A stretch of 15,376 nt of DNA from Physocladia obscura (Eukaryota; Chytridiomycota; Chytridiomycetes; Chytridiales; Chytriomycetaceae): the NCBI GenBank assembly GCA_027596945.1, contig JADGJH010000210.1, positions 9,688 to 25,063 on the forward strand, written 5' to 3'. The notes under the pieces are model-generated. The model was not told where the DNA came from, made no database searches, and saw nothing but the letters and a program-made list of their open reading frames with translations. Shown here one piece after another: positions 1 to 8,592 of this stretch. The translations under genes were made by a program, and so were the position numbers. Numbering within the stretch: position 1 is the first letter of the stretch; every line of letters starts with the position of its first letter.

Positions 1-82
1 AAATTGTAAGAATACGTAACAATCATGATCACGATTATATACATTTTACAAAAAGAAGATCAACGTGAGATTGGTGGCTTAC

Positions 83-396
83 TTTATTTTTGCCCATCAG
101 CTTTACAACCTCGCCGACGTAACTGCCAGACTCGTGAAGCAGTTTCAGCTCATCGCGCAACAATCGCACTTTTGAATTGAGCTGGTTACGCTGCGCTTCG
201 AGACGCCGCAAATTCTGAGTCTGCTGCGCGATGGTTGTTTCGAGATCCTGTAGATTTTTATTATTTTTCAAGTTTTATCCAAAGCCGCCATTCAGCACAA
301 ATCCAGGGCGAGAGACAGAGTAAGTTTTTTTCGAACCTCGATCTTGTTTCTGTAATACGTTTTGATTCCGTCACCGCCAACTTGTTTCAACGTCAT
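83..396 (-). CDS. RPT6: 26S proteasome regulatory ATPase Rpt6 (PSMC5/Sug1), N-terminal part, cut by window edge
   Basis: Rpt6 is one of six AAA+ ATPases of the 19S proteasome base, which unfolds ubiquitinated substrates and feeds them into the 20S core. Two exons are visible on the minus strand: 396-337 (20 codons, start ATG at 396-394) and 247-83 (55 codons). They join in phase 0 across an 89-nt intron (336-248, donor GTTCGA, acceptor CTACAG). The next intron starts at 82 with GTAAGC, and no AG occurs before the window edge, so it continues outside. The 75 visible residues cover the N-terminal extension ([11 protein letters not shown]), the coiled coil ([15 protein letters not shown], then [12 protein letters not shown]) and the start of the OB fold ([11 protein letters not shown]), which match the Rpt6 family closely. 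The AAA module with its Walker motifs lies beyond the edge. The ATG at 271 is intronic and is not the start. The donor GTTCGA is unusual, but the joined protein matches the family exactly at the junction. Confidence 0.93.
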
Positions 397-1540
397 TTTT
401 TTCTCCCTGATTTATTTTTTTCCACGCGTCACACGAAATGTTGCAAATAAAATTGTGCACTTGGCATTCAAGAATTTTGAATTTGCCATTTATTGTATGA
501 GCCGGTATTAAATACTGTAATCGCCATCAGTCTTAAATTAGAGATATAAAAAAATGAGCAATTTATCTTGTATTTTGCTACTATAAAATGATTCAACCAT
601 TTCAATGAGGAAGTAATGTTTGCAACCAAAACCAAATATGTCAGCAAAGGATTAAAATGAGAAAAACTAGATAACCGTTTTCCACAATATAACATTAAAG
701 ATCGCAATGCGTTGGTACTACCATCGCAAATTTAAATGTTGTTCAATTTTAAAAATAATAGAAGATAAATGTGATAATAATAATAAAAAATCGCTAGCGA
801 ACATAATGGGTGTTTTAAAGATAAAAAAAATGCTTGAGGTCTGTTTCCATAACTGCACCTGTGATAAAGAAGGTCAGCAGAAGAGAAGTCGGAAAACTAA
901 AAAGAAGAGAAAAAAAGAGTAAACTGAGGCACAGAAATTTGTTTCGGATTTTGTTTTTATTTCATTTTCTTATCCTTTTATGTTCAAAATTATAGTAACT
1001 TTGTTGTTTTAGCTGGTATATATTATTATTGTTGAGGTTTGGAAAGAATTTTGTGACCATTTTTGTGGCGGCAAAAAAAATGTGCCTCTGTTCACGAGAA
1101 AATTGGCATGTAACAAAAAAATCTGATCTGCCTGATTTTGATGGCCCCAATGCGCAAAGGCAAAGAGGTTTTTGCATCCCAATTAACTGGCTGTTTTAAT
1201 GAGCTGCGGGAAAATCGGGTTAGTAAGTAAATGCTTAAAGAGAAATGCCCGGGAAACATCAAATAATAATATTAAAAGCATAATAAGCTTTGGTTAAATG
1301 AAATGCTTTTAAAAAATAAGAAAAATATCATGTTTAAAAAATTGATGAATTCAGCCAGGAAAGCAACTTTCAGAAAACTGCGTAGGAAAAAACATTAAGA
1401 ACTTTCTTGTGCATATTTTATTTTTTTGTCATTTTGAGTCATAATATTAGACCTTTTTCTCAGGATCCTGTGTTTTTTCCCAATTTCGGCAAAATCAAAT
1501 TTCCGTGACTCAACTGTTTCCTTTAAGAGATTGCACTCTA
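397..1540. other. AT-rich gene-free stretch upstream of RPT6
   Basis: This is the upstream flank of the minus-strand RPT6 start. I see no reading frame that resembles a protein family. The open frames present are under 80 codons and have a random-looking, Lys/Asn/Phe-rich composition. The first 100-200 bases must hold the RPT6 promoter, but no TATA box or other decisive element stands out. An ACGCGT hexamer lies at 424-429. No tRNA or rRNA was recognised. Confidence 0.5.
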
Positions 1541-1754
1541 TCAGTCCACAGATACAATGAATGTAGTCACTTGGTGTATTGACCTCTTGCTATTATCAAT
1601 TGTACACTTCCACCGATGGTAATTCAAAAGCGATTTGTCCTTCGTGTGGGAAACAGCAGAACGTCTGCCTCTAAATCCACTTATTTTAATTATCAGTAAA
1701 ACAATCAGAAAATACAACATCAAGCAAAAATGAACAAACCCACTAAGAAAAACT

Positions 1755-1792
1755 CTTAACGGGGAATCACATGTACTGATTTTCACTTTCAT
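1755..1792 (-). repeat. Dispersed repeat, segment 1, copy A (partner 8518-8555, opposite strand)
   Basis: The minus-strand sequence starting at the ATG at 1792 matches the plus-strand sequence 8518-8555 at 33 of 38 positions by eye, without gaps. Both begin with ATG and encode a similar short peptide (MKVKIS followed by T/I-C). All five differences are transitions, with G or C in this copy and A or T in the other. This copy sits in an 83-codon minus-strand open frame (1792-1541) whose downstream part I do not recognise. Similarity fades after about 40 bases. Confidence 0.65.
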
Positions 1793-1796
1793 CTCG

Positions 1797-1872
1797 TTTC
1801 ACTGCGGCTTCTAATAAGAAATACACGTTTTCGAAATGGCTGAAAGAAGTAATCACAGGTGTGAACGAAGAA
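1797..1872 (+). repeat. Dispersed repeat, segment 2, copy A (partner 8114-8175, same strand)
   Basis: The stretch from TTTCACTGCGGCTTCTAATA onward resembles 8114-8175 (TTTCACTGCAGCCTCTTATA) on the same strand, with small gaps further on; both later contain ATCACAG. Translated in the frame of its first ACT codon, this copy reads TAASNKKYTFSKWLKEVITG before a stop, whereas the partner has two stops within the matching part. It directly abuts segment 1, which matches the same distant region in the opposite orientation. Identity is around three quarters by eye, so the homology is likely but not proven. Confidence 0.5.
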
Positions 1873-1920
1873 AAATCTATAACAAATTAGACTGAGATTT
1901 TGAAAAATTCCAATTGAGCC

Positions 1921-1958
1921 TTTCATCACTTTCATCACTTCATCACATTTTCATCACT
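1921..1958 (+). repeat. Short tandem repeat, unit TTTCATCAC
   Basis: Four imperfect head-to-tail copies of a 9-mer close to TTTCATCAC occupy this stretch, followed by TTACAG. It lies between the repeat at 1797-1872 and a Ser/Thr/Ala-coding stretch (about 1960-2080). It looks like replication slippage in repeat-derived DNA, and I see no function. Confidence 0.7.
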
Positions 1959-1959
1959 T

Positions 1960-2081
1960 ACAGCTGCTACTACTGACACACCAGCCAAAATTGCCACAGT
2001 CACTGACATGCCAAGTGAGACTGCAAGTGCCAGTAATGCGTCAAGCGCGACTGCCACCACTGCTACACCATCTACATGATA
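1960..2081 (+). pseudogene. Ser/Thr/Ala-rich open stretch, probably a remnant of a repeat-derived ORF
   Basis: Just after the TTTCATCAC tandem repeat, one plus-strand frame reads a low-complexity linker (TAATTDTPAKIATVTDMP, then further Ser/Ala/Thr residues) and ends at a TGA at 2079-2081. Base composition is clearly richer in GC than the flanks. Its start is undefined: a TTACAG just upstream could be a splice acceptor. It follows repeat segment 2 copy A (1797-1872). At the corresponding point after copy B there is a short similar phrase (ITLADTP), so both may be linker regions of the same element. No family can be assigned. Confidence 0.3.
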
Positions 2082-2215
2082 AGATAAATACCCCGACAAT
2101 TATTATCCAAATGGCCGAAAGATTAGAAAAGCAGGGAAAGTTGGTGAAACTGTCTCTAATGTATTCACTAGCCTCTCATAGTTGCCACCAAGCGTCCTTC
2201 AAAAAGCTGAGGTAG

Positions 2216-3600
2216 GCGTGGACGTTGCTGTTACACAGCTTGAAACTTGAATATTGCCCTGTCTAAAAACACGCAAAGTTTATTAGACTTTTGCCAGGGG
2301 ACTTAAAAATAAAATCATTATTTTTTGTGTTTAAAAATTTATTCTAAATCAAAATTATATGCTGATTTTATTGCTGCTAGTTTGGCTGCAATTCAATTGA
2401 AGAAGTTAGGAAGGGGTAATAATCTTTGACGGTGACATCAAAAAAAATATTTATTTTCTGACATTTTGAATCATGTTCTAGAACAAAATTTTATACTAAT
2501 TTCCATGCTGCAGGCTACACTCAAATTAGCTGAATATTAAAAAGTTTTCTCTAGTTTCTCTAGTCTTAAATAAATGTCATATAAATTTCTGTCATTCGTG
2601 AATTACCATTCACTTAATTTTTCTACTTAATTTAATATTGACAAAAATGAATTCTGGAGCTTATTCATACTTTCGCATAATTTCTGTTTTCAAAATATAT
2701 ATAATTAAAAGAAAACCTAGTGCAGTTCTTTATTATTACCGGTATAAATATATTCATATATCATGTGTAGAGCTATATGCACTTATTGAACTTGTGTAAT
2801 TTGCAAATAAATGTTAATTTTGTCAGATTTAAAGACTGCCCAATTTGATGCCTCATTCCTTATGCCTTAACTTTGATTACAAAACCAAGTTTTAGTAAAA
2901 GAAATTATTCAAATGTGAAAGACAAAGTTAGAACAATTTTATTCCCATTCCTGAATTTCACAATGAAAGAAATAAAACTTCATATTATTTCTTTCATAAC
3001 ATTTAATAAAAATAAATATAACTGTGTATAAATGTAAAGTAGAAAAATACACAGAGTTTTCCCATCAATCCTTTCTATTTTCCCATCATAAAATTATTAC
3101 CTCCTCATATACATACTCAATATACTTGGTAGATACCTTGGGTATCAAAGGTATTATGAATTCTAGCTGTATGGAAGATGGACTTGATTTTTTATTACAG
3201 AGACCACATTCAAAGGCTATATTTAAGACCACAATTAATGAACTAACCATTTCTGTCATGAAACAGAAGTTTTACAGACACAAAAAATGTAGAATTTTAT
3301 GTGCTAAGGAAAAATGGATTGAAAAGATAATTGTTTCATTTTATTTGCTGTAGGATATTGGACAATGTAAATTGATAATAAAGAAAAGAAAATTTCACCA
3401 AAAAGTCTTTATCCCATACAAACATAATGTAGATTGAAACAAATTGTGCTCATTTTTTACAATTAGGTTCAACAATTGACCTAAAAATTTTATTTTTTGT
3501 TAAGTTAATATTTCAACATCAAAATTGTACTTTAATTTTTATGTTGTAAACATGCTGAAATTGGAATAAAAGCAAAGAAGCAAGGGAACTTTTACTTTAA
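2216..3600. other. AT-rich gene-free stretch
   Basis: This stretch is strongly AT-rich, with many A and T runs. The longest open frame (3024-3353, plus, 109 codons from a GTG) has no recognisable motif and no ATG until well inside. I do not consider it a gene. No RNA gene or terminal repeat was seen. It could hold the lost 5' LTR and gag of the copia relic downstream, but no matching LTR pair was found by eye. Confidence 0.45.
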
Positions 3601-3990
3601 GTAAAGGTGTTTAATTTTTTTATTCAACTCACTCAACTTTTGACAAGCTCTTGCTTTTGCAACAGTGCAAAGATGGGGCTTATGTTGAATATTAGTCTGA
3701 TTTGTTAGTTTATGCTTCTTGGTGCCCTTGGGAATCTCTTCAACCCTTTCAACATTCCATTCATTGATTTTCTCAATTGAGCCTGTAGTGAATATGTGCT
3801 AATTTTGATTTATATATTTTTGATTGTTGCAAAATAAAAAAATCACTTACTTGTTCTCATCATTTAATCCAAGGGTGAAATTAATATCATCATCATTGAT
3901 GGTTTTTTGAATGAATGTTGTTTGCCCACGACTTAACTTAAATAAATCAGCTGGAGATTTATCTAATTTACCTTGACCACTAATTCAATT
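3601..3990 (-). pseudogene. Minus-strand coding-like relic with a canonical intron, product unknown
   Basis: On the minus strand an open stretch reads KLDKSPADLFKLSRGQTT and then an Asp/Asn-rich tail, ending at 3851. It is followed by a canonical donor GTAAGTG, and TTCACTACAG further on is a good acceptor. A second open stretch after it contains NEWNVERVEEIPKGTKKHKL and then AKARACQKLSELNKKIKHLY, and ends at a TAA. Both look like real protein sequence rather than translated AT-rich noise. Joining the two at these sites puts them out of frame by one base, so this is probably a decayed gene. I do not recognise the family. The copia pol relic begins just to the right on the opposite strand and may have interrupted the gene. 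Confidence 0.3.
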
Positions 3991-4130
3991 ACACATGTGT
4001 GTGTGACTGAAGAACTATCACTTGATTCAACAGAAATTCAACATAATAATTTTTCTCACCTGGTCAACATAATTTGTACTAAATGCAGCCCAGCCAACAA
4101 AAAGAACTGCATTTGATCTCACTGTCTCTG

Positions 4131-5000
4131 ATATAATTTTATTGCATAGGAGGTGTCAAAAAACTTATACTGTACATTGAAAGAAATGAATATAGAATTT
4201 GATTTTTCAAAATTTGAAACTGATTGCCCAATATGTGGATTGGTTTCAATAAGGGAAAAAAGTATTGGCACAAGTGAATCATTTGTCACAAAATTCTTAG
4301 AGAGATTGTGTAAAGGCACAATTCCTCTCTTGATGGAAGTATATTATCACAATAAATATTGTTCTTACATTGTTGATGCCTTTACAAAATACAAATGGGT
4401 GCTATGGCATCACAATTTAAAAGGTGTGGGAAAAAAGATATCAGAATAAGAAAAACAAAGATAATATAACATCAGAATACAGCAATAGCAATCTGATAGA
4501 GGCAAACTTGAATCCTCAGAATTTAAACAAATTGCTGAAAAAGATGGAAATAAATGAATTCATAGGAAATTTCCAAGTTATGTAAAGAATTTAATGGACA
4601 AGCTGAAAGGGCAATTGGAGTTAGTGAACACCAAGTTGTTTGTTTATTATAATAAAGCTTATTACCACCAAGATTTATATACTTTGCTATAAATTACACG
4701 GTAATGCTTCTGATCATTCAACAACAAAAAAATACCATACCAACAAATACCTCAACCAATAAAGCATAATTTAAAGAAATTCCAAACATTTGGTTGCTTA
4801 GCAATACACCTAGTTCCAGAAGAAATAAGGAACAAAATCACCAACAAAAAATTCCACAAAGGTGAACCAGGGATATTTCTTGGTTTTGATGGCAATTTGT
4901 TGACGTTAGTGTATAATTACTTGACAGCAAGTGTGAGCACAGAATATCACATTTGGCGCTATCCAACAATTTTTCCTGGTTTGGTTCTAATGCCACATCA
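4131..5000 (+). pseudogene. Copia integrase remnant
   Basis: The family's gag-pre-integrase/integrase zinc finger is recalled by a codon run for HRR near 4134. A frameshift then leads into KNLYCTLKEMNIEF and a CPIC pair at about 4224. The first catalytic Asp region seems deleted: PLLMEV runs almost directly into YIVDAFTKYKWVLW, which corresponds to the family's IDDYSRYTWV block. The block carrying the third catalytic residue is visible as NGQAER (4593-4610), followed after two stops by LLPPRFIYFAINYT. The C-terminal block FQTFGCLAIHL...GIFLGFDG (about 4784-4890) matches the GCR/copia 'FGCLAY...GIFLGY' pattern. At least three frame changes separate these blocks, so no functional integrase can be made. 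Confidence 0.85.
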
Positions 5001-5617
5001 CTTAAACCCATTCCTGCTTCAACAAACCAATCAAAAAACTTATATGTTGAATGGTACAAGGATGTTACCTTGAAACAACTTTTTGGTAAAGATTGGAAAC
5101 CTACTGATGAAGAAAGTACCAGATTCTGAGAAGCTTGATGGAAAAGACCTACTGGGACCACCAAATAAAAAGTTAATCCAAAACCAAAAATGTTTGGGGT
5201 GAATTATAAATATGAAATAAATGAAAACAATGCTGAAGCATTGTCAGAACAAATTATGACATTAGTTTTAGATGATTTACTAATGAAGACACCAAAGCTG
5301 TTTAAAATGCTTGCTGAAGAAAAGATGGTTGATGATAAAAGGTAGAAAAGTCTAAGTGTCAAAACCATGAGAAGAAAATACGAAAACAATTGAGAATATT
5401 AAATAAGTTTATAGATAAACAAGAATAGAAATTTCTGGCAGCAAAAGCAAATATAAATAGAACAAGAACAACCAAAACAAAGATTGATTGGTCAGATGTG
5501 GCCATCTGTCACACCAACAAAAAGAGTCCATATGTCAGAATTAGAATTTATTCCAAAGAACTTAAATGAAGTAACACAAGTTTGCAAATTATTTAAAGAA
5601 GGCAATGTTAATTAAAA

Positions 5618-6130
5618 TTGAATTGCAGAGACTTGGGTGTGTTTGAAGGGAAATCAGTTAATGAATTACCACCTGGAAAGTGCTTAATTAATTTAAAATG
5701 GGTATTTGATTATAAAATTGACCCTCTTAGATTTTTAGAAAAATTTAAAGCACACTTAATAGCAGTGGGATCTTCTCAAATTAAAGATGAAGATAAAAGG
5801 AAACGTATTCACCTGTAGTGAAAATGAAAGCTATAAGACTGACAACAGCTCTTTCAATGTTGCTGGGTCTATATACATCACAAATAGACATAAAGACTGC
5901 ATTTCTACATAGAGTTTTAAAAGAAAAGAATTATATGAAAATGCCTCCTGGTTTTGAAAAACAAACACTGATAGTTGAATGGTAATAGCTGAATTGAAAA
6001 ATACTCTATATGGTGCAAGCAACTCCCATGAATTAATCAAAGATGTAAAAAAATCATTGGTGAAGAAATTCACCATCACTGGAAATGATGATGCAAACTG
6101 GATACTAAAAGTCCAAATTGACTGTTTGAG
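5618..6130 (+). pseudogene. Copia reverse transcriptase remnant, catalytic YVDD region missing
   Basis: The first piece, from 5618, contains LKWVFDYKIDPLRFLEKFKA and then HLIAVGSSQ, the family's 'KWVFKxK...YKARLVAKGxxQ' block. It ends at a TAG at 5816. In the next frame SPVVKMKAIRLTTAL leads to QIDIKTAFLH, where the first catalytic Asp (codon 5887-5889) is kept, and on to YMKMPPGF. After a stop, LKNTLYGA is followed almost at once by ELIKDVKKSLVKKFTITG. Normally some 50-60 residues with the YVDD motif separate these two blocks, so an internal deletion has removed the active-site core. One frameshift and two stops add to the damage. Confidence 0.88.
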
Positions 6131-6144
6131 ATAATCAATCAACA

Positions 6145-6366
6145 ATGGCAATTGCAATTGATCCTGTACACCATACAAAGGTTAAGCACATGGATATTAA
6201 GATATTCTTTATTCAAGAACATTTGGAAAATAAAGAAGTAAAATTAGTATACTGCCCTACAGAATTAATGGTTGCAGATATATTGACAAAAATACTGCCA
6301 GTTCCACAACACACAACAACCAGATTGAAGGGCTATGATTGTGGACAGCCATTTTGGTGGGAGTGA
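6145..6366 (+). pseudogene. Copia RNase H, C-terminal fragment
   Basis: This is an open stretch of 73 codons. DPVHHTKVKHMDIKIFFIQE, then VKLVYCPTELMVADILTKIL, is the typical end of copia RNase H ('NPVHHSRTKHIDIRYHFIRE...VPTEEQLADILTKPL'). The His and Asp residues of these conserved blocks are present. The N-terminal half of RNase H is absent, because the RT remnant stops about 20 bases upstream. This is the best-preserved part of the element. It ends with a TGA at 6364-6366. Confidence 0.9.
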
Positions 6367-6490
6367 AATTGTTTCTTTGAAGCAACAAATTATTGAATCT
6401 GACAATGGAATCAATTATTTGGGATCTCTGTGTAGTTGAACCTGATGGTTACATAAAATGCCAGGCATTTGTTGTCCAGGTATTCAATGA

Positions 6491-6889
6491 GTTTGTGAAT
6501 GTTTTAATCAGGAGAAAACAGATGCAGTGCCTATCACATTGCTGCTGTGGACTACTCCAGAAGTGCTGGAATTTAATGCCATTCCTCATTTGCTCTTGTA
6601 TCTCTACATGAGCAATCACAAATCAAAATTTTTGTTTCCTTACATGTATGGAAGCAATATTCCTGAAGAATGATACAACAGCTTCTACTCCCAAATAAAG
6701 CATGCTACATCTGCAGTTTTTTACATTGCAATGCTAAATATGGTATTCATAGCTGCAGAAAAACTGTGTATCTCATGGGAGTTTGGGCAGGAGGTGACAT
6801 CGTTAAATATAATGAAATTATATTTAGATATACAAACTGAATGCACTATATTAAATATAAAACTAAATAGTTTATATTTTATTGTTTAA
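6491..6889 (+). pseudogene. Decayed ORF, possibly a tyrosine-recombinase domain
   Basis: One plus-strand frame stays open from 6491 to the TAA at 6887-6889 except for a single TGA at 6671-6673. It reads TDAVPITLLLWTTPEVLEFN, then PHLLLYLYMSNHKSKFLFPY, then (after the TGA) YNSFYSQIKHATSAVFYIAM. The pattern 'xxLLLYLxxS...KxxFLFPxxxGS' followed by 'NSFxxQIK' resembles the region before the catalytic HxxR block of tyrosine recombinases found in fungal and protist mobile elements. The HxxR and Tyr residues themselves are not visible, so the assignment is tentative. It begins about 125 bases after the copia RNase H stop and may belong to the same damaged element as 7111-8470. Confidence 0.35.
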
Positions 6890-7110
6890 TTGGAAGAAAA
6901 TTGTTTATTTGACATACACATGACCAAGAAATTGTACAACGGAAATGGAGGAAATTTAACTTCCAACTTTGTCTCACAATTTTGAATCAGACAATTAAAT
7001 TAAAATAAGAATAGTTTTTCATGAGGCACAAGCATGGGGTTTTATTTTAATGTTCTATTTTTGGAAAATAAACAAGAAGTTTTTTACTAAAATTGTCACA
7101 AGCCTTATGA

Positions 7111-7706
7111 AAACAATTCAAACAGAATCTACAGGCGCAGGATTCAACAGAAATGTCAACATTAATGGAGTTTGTTCACCGCAATAATATTGCCATAGCT
7201 CAGAAATACGTGAATGGTGCAAATACTTTATTGGCATTTGCAAAAACTCAGCCTGAATGGGTGCATGTTGAACGCAAAGTTCCAGCATTCTACCCAATCT
7301 TTATTAAAGATACACAATAATTCTGGTCCTTTCTGAATGTTGACTGTAGACATTTCCAGTCTGCAATAGATATGGCAACATGGATAATTAAAACTTTGTT
7401 TCAATTTAATTGGAGCAATGATCCTTCCATCCCAAAAGCCATTAAAGTTATTGATTGGTTTTAAAAATGCAGCACTGCTCCTGAAGAGTTGAAAATGTAT
7501 TTGGAGGGAGTTTTGAGGCTAGATAATACTCAAGTTGAAACAACCAAGGTCTTTGTTTTGAAAGTAACTGAACAACAAGTCAGTGTGGCAATCAAAAAAG
7601 CTATCCAACCTTATCAGACTCAGCTAGAACTTCATAAAAAAGAGTTAGCTCTTCTGCAACAACACCAGATTGAAAATCAGTCAATCCACCAGCTCCAACA
7701 ATAGCT
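7111..7706 (+). pseudogene. Decayed ORF with Gln-rich coiled-coil tail, mobile-element-like
   Basis: One frame runs from 7111 (ATG at 7153) to a TAG at 7704-7706, interrupted only by TAA stops at 7318-7320 and 7462-7464. It reads MEFVHRNNIAIAQKYV, FAKTQPEWVHVERKVPAFYP, SAIDMATWIIKTLFQFNW and APEELKMYLEGVLRL. It ends in a Lys/Gln/Leu-rich segment (PYQTQLELHKKELALLQQHQ) with coiled-coil character. Staying in one frame across two stops over about 590 bases in AT-rich DNA argues for a recently dead gene rather than chance. I do not recognise the family. Coiled segments of this kind occur between recombinase and DNA-binding domains in crypton-type proteins, which is one option. Confidence 0.45.
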
Positions 7707-8113
7707 AGGAACACTCAACCCTCAAAGCAGTGTAATTGAATCTTTGGAAGTTGAAACAACAAGCAACAAAATCAATTACTGATACAGCACAACTGCCATC
7801 TAAACATAGAAAGAGGGTTAACAAGCTTGCAAGAAAGGAGCTTTTAAAGACAATTCAAACTGTGGAAGAAAACTGAACCACCTACTTAAACTGGAAGGTA
7901 CAATTGATAAAGATGCAAATGGTAAATACAATATGCAGAATACTCAAACAAGGTCAGATCATTTATTGCTCAGCAGTTGCAACCCATTCTCTTCTGCTAT
8001 CAGAACCACTTTCTATGTTACTCCAAATGCACCAGAAGCTAACTTCAAAATTTAAAAACAATCATAGCTGTGTGCAGTAACTGGAATAAAATTCTTGTGA
8101 TTTTTTTATCCCC

Positions 8114-8175
8114 TTTCACTGCAGCCTCTTATAAGAAATAGTTGTTTTGAAGTTGGGCTAAGATCACAGTTGAAA
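8114..8175 (+). repeat. Dispersed repeat, segment 2, copy B (partner 1797-1872)
   Basis: This is the direct-repeat partner of 1797-1872. It lies between the Gln-rich ORF (7111-7706) and the fragment at 8189-8470. The motif TTTCACTGCAG at its left end also reads as a splice acceptor, and GTAACT about 45 bases upstream could be its donor, so the segment may be the start of an exon. The other copy has GCGG where this one has GCAG. The matching coding phrase in this copy has two stops. Confidence 0.5.
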
Positions 8176-8188
8176 ATTATAATATGTG

Positions 8189-8470
8189 ATGAAAAAAGTT
8201 GATGAAACAAATGGACCATCTCCAATCACTCTAGCAGATACTCCAATGCACCATGATTATTACAGATATAGCTGCAACACTTATAAACTGAGTTCAAAGT
8301 TGGAACTGAGATAATCAATTATTAGACACTGGGAAGCTGGAGATGTGCTGCCCAGACTGTGCCACATCACAGTTGGCAGGTGCATGAAGCTCAGAAGATA
8401 CCTGATCAATCAGACTGATCCAGCAATATTTTTTTTGATAGGACATTGTTTTGATAGTGAAATTTGCTAG
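8189..8470 (+). pseudogene. Decayed ORF fragment, possibly a GCR1_C-like DNA-binding region
   Basis: From an ATG at 8189 the frame reads to a TAG at 8468-8470 with one internal TAA (8312-8314). The text YKLSSKLELR, stop, SIIRHWEAGD, then KLRRYLINQ loosely follows the GCR1_C pattern of a conserved 'YKMSR...TV..LW.EW..G' followed by a basic 'R.F..RR' block. GCR1_C domains form the C-terminus of many fungal tyrosine-recombinase (crypton) proteins, and this fragment lies downstream of candidate recombinase and coiled-coil parts in the right order. The similarity is weak and was judged by eye only. Confidence 0.3.
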
Positions 8471-8517
8471 TTGACAGTACACAAATACATAGCCTTTGAT
8501 GGTGTTTCAAATAAAAA

Positions 8518-8555
8518 TGAAAGTAAAAATCAGTATATGTAATTCTCTGTTAAGG
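8518..8555 (+). repeat. Dispersed repeat, segment 1, copy B (inverted partner 1755-1792)
   Basis: This is the AT-richer copy. Compared with 1792-1755 on the minus strand, it differs at five of 38 positions, each a C-to-T or G-to-A change relative to that copy, three of them CpA to TpA when read on the appropriate strand. It starts with ATGAAAGTAAAAATC and loses similarity after GTTAAG. Confidence 0.65.
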
Positions 8556-8592
8556 AAATTTCAGGGGCACAACATTGGGGGTGTTTGACACC

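Larger units (their letters stand above)
4081..6366 (+). mobile_element. Decayed Ty1/copia-type LTR retrotransposon (pol relic)
   Basis: Degenerate pieces of a copia-type polyprotein occur in the correct order on the plus strand: the start of integrase (an HRR motif at about 4134, zinc-finger CPIC), integrase core and C-terminal region (4593-5000), reverse transcriptase (about 5618-6125) and the RNase H end (6145-6366). The order integrase-RT-RNase H defines Ty1/copia as opposed to gypsy elements. The frame shifts repeatedly, stops are frequent, and parts of integrase, RT and RNase H are missing. Gag, protease, primer-binding site, polypurine tract and LTRs were not recognised, so the true element ends are unknown. 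The copy cannot be autonomous. Base composition is AT-rich like the surrounding island. Confidence 0.9.

Noticed and set aside
35..271. Continuous minus-strand ORF of 78 codons as the RPT6 coding region
   Set aside because: Its first eight codons are intron 1 sequence ending in CTACAG and its last codons are intron 2 after GTAAGC. The true exon is 247-83, with the start at 396.
424..429. ACGCGT (MluI cell-cycle box) upstream of RPT6
   Set aside because: A single hexamer close to the start codon is not sufficient evidence of a regulatory site.
480..490. Proteasome-associated control element (PACE, GGTGGCAAA) upstream of RPT6
   Set aside because: The sequence AATGGCAAA on the minus strand matches only seven of nine positions, and a better partial match (GGCGGCAAA near 1067) is about 670 bases away. 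The Rpn4/PACE system is mainly known from ascomycete yeasts.
3024..3353. 109-codon plus-strand ORF as a gene
   Set aside because: It starts with GTG, has no recognisable domain, shows AT-driven composition and is unsupported by neighbours.
4000..4130. Minus-strand exon-like stretch (RSNAVLFVGWAAFSTNYVDQ)
   Set aside because: The plus strand of the same DNA reads smoothly into the copia HRR zinc-finger start (TAFDLTVSDIILLHRR), which fits its neighbour better.
2800..7110. LTR pair flanking the copia pol relic
   Set aside because: No direct repeat of useful length was found by eye on the two sides. A self-alignment would be needed to settle this.
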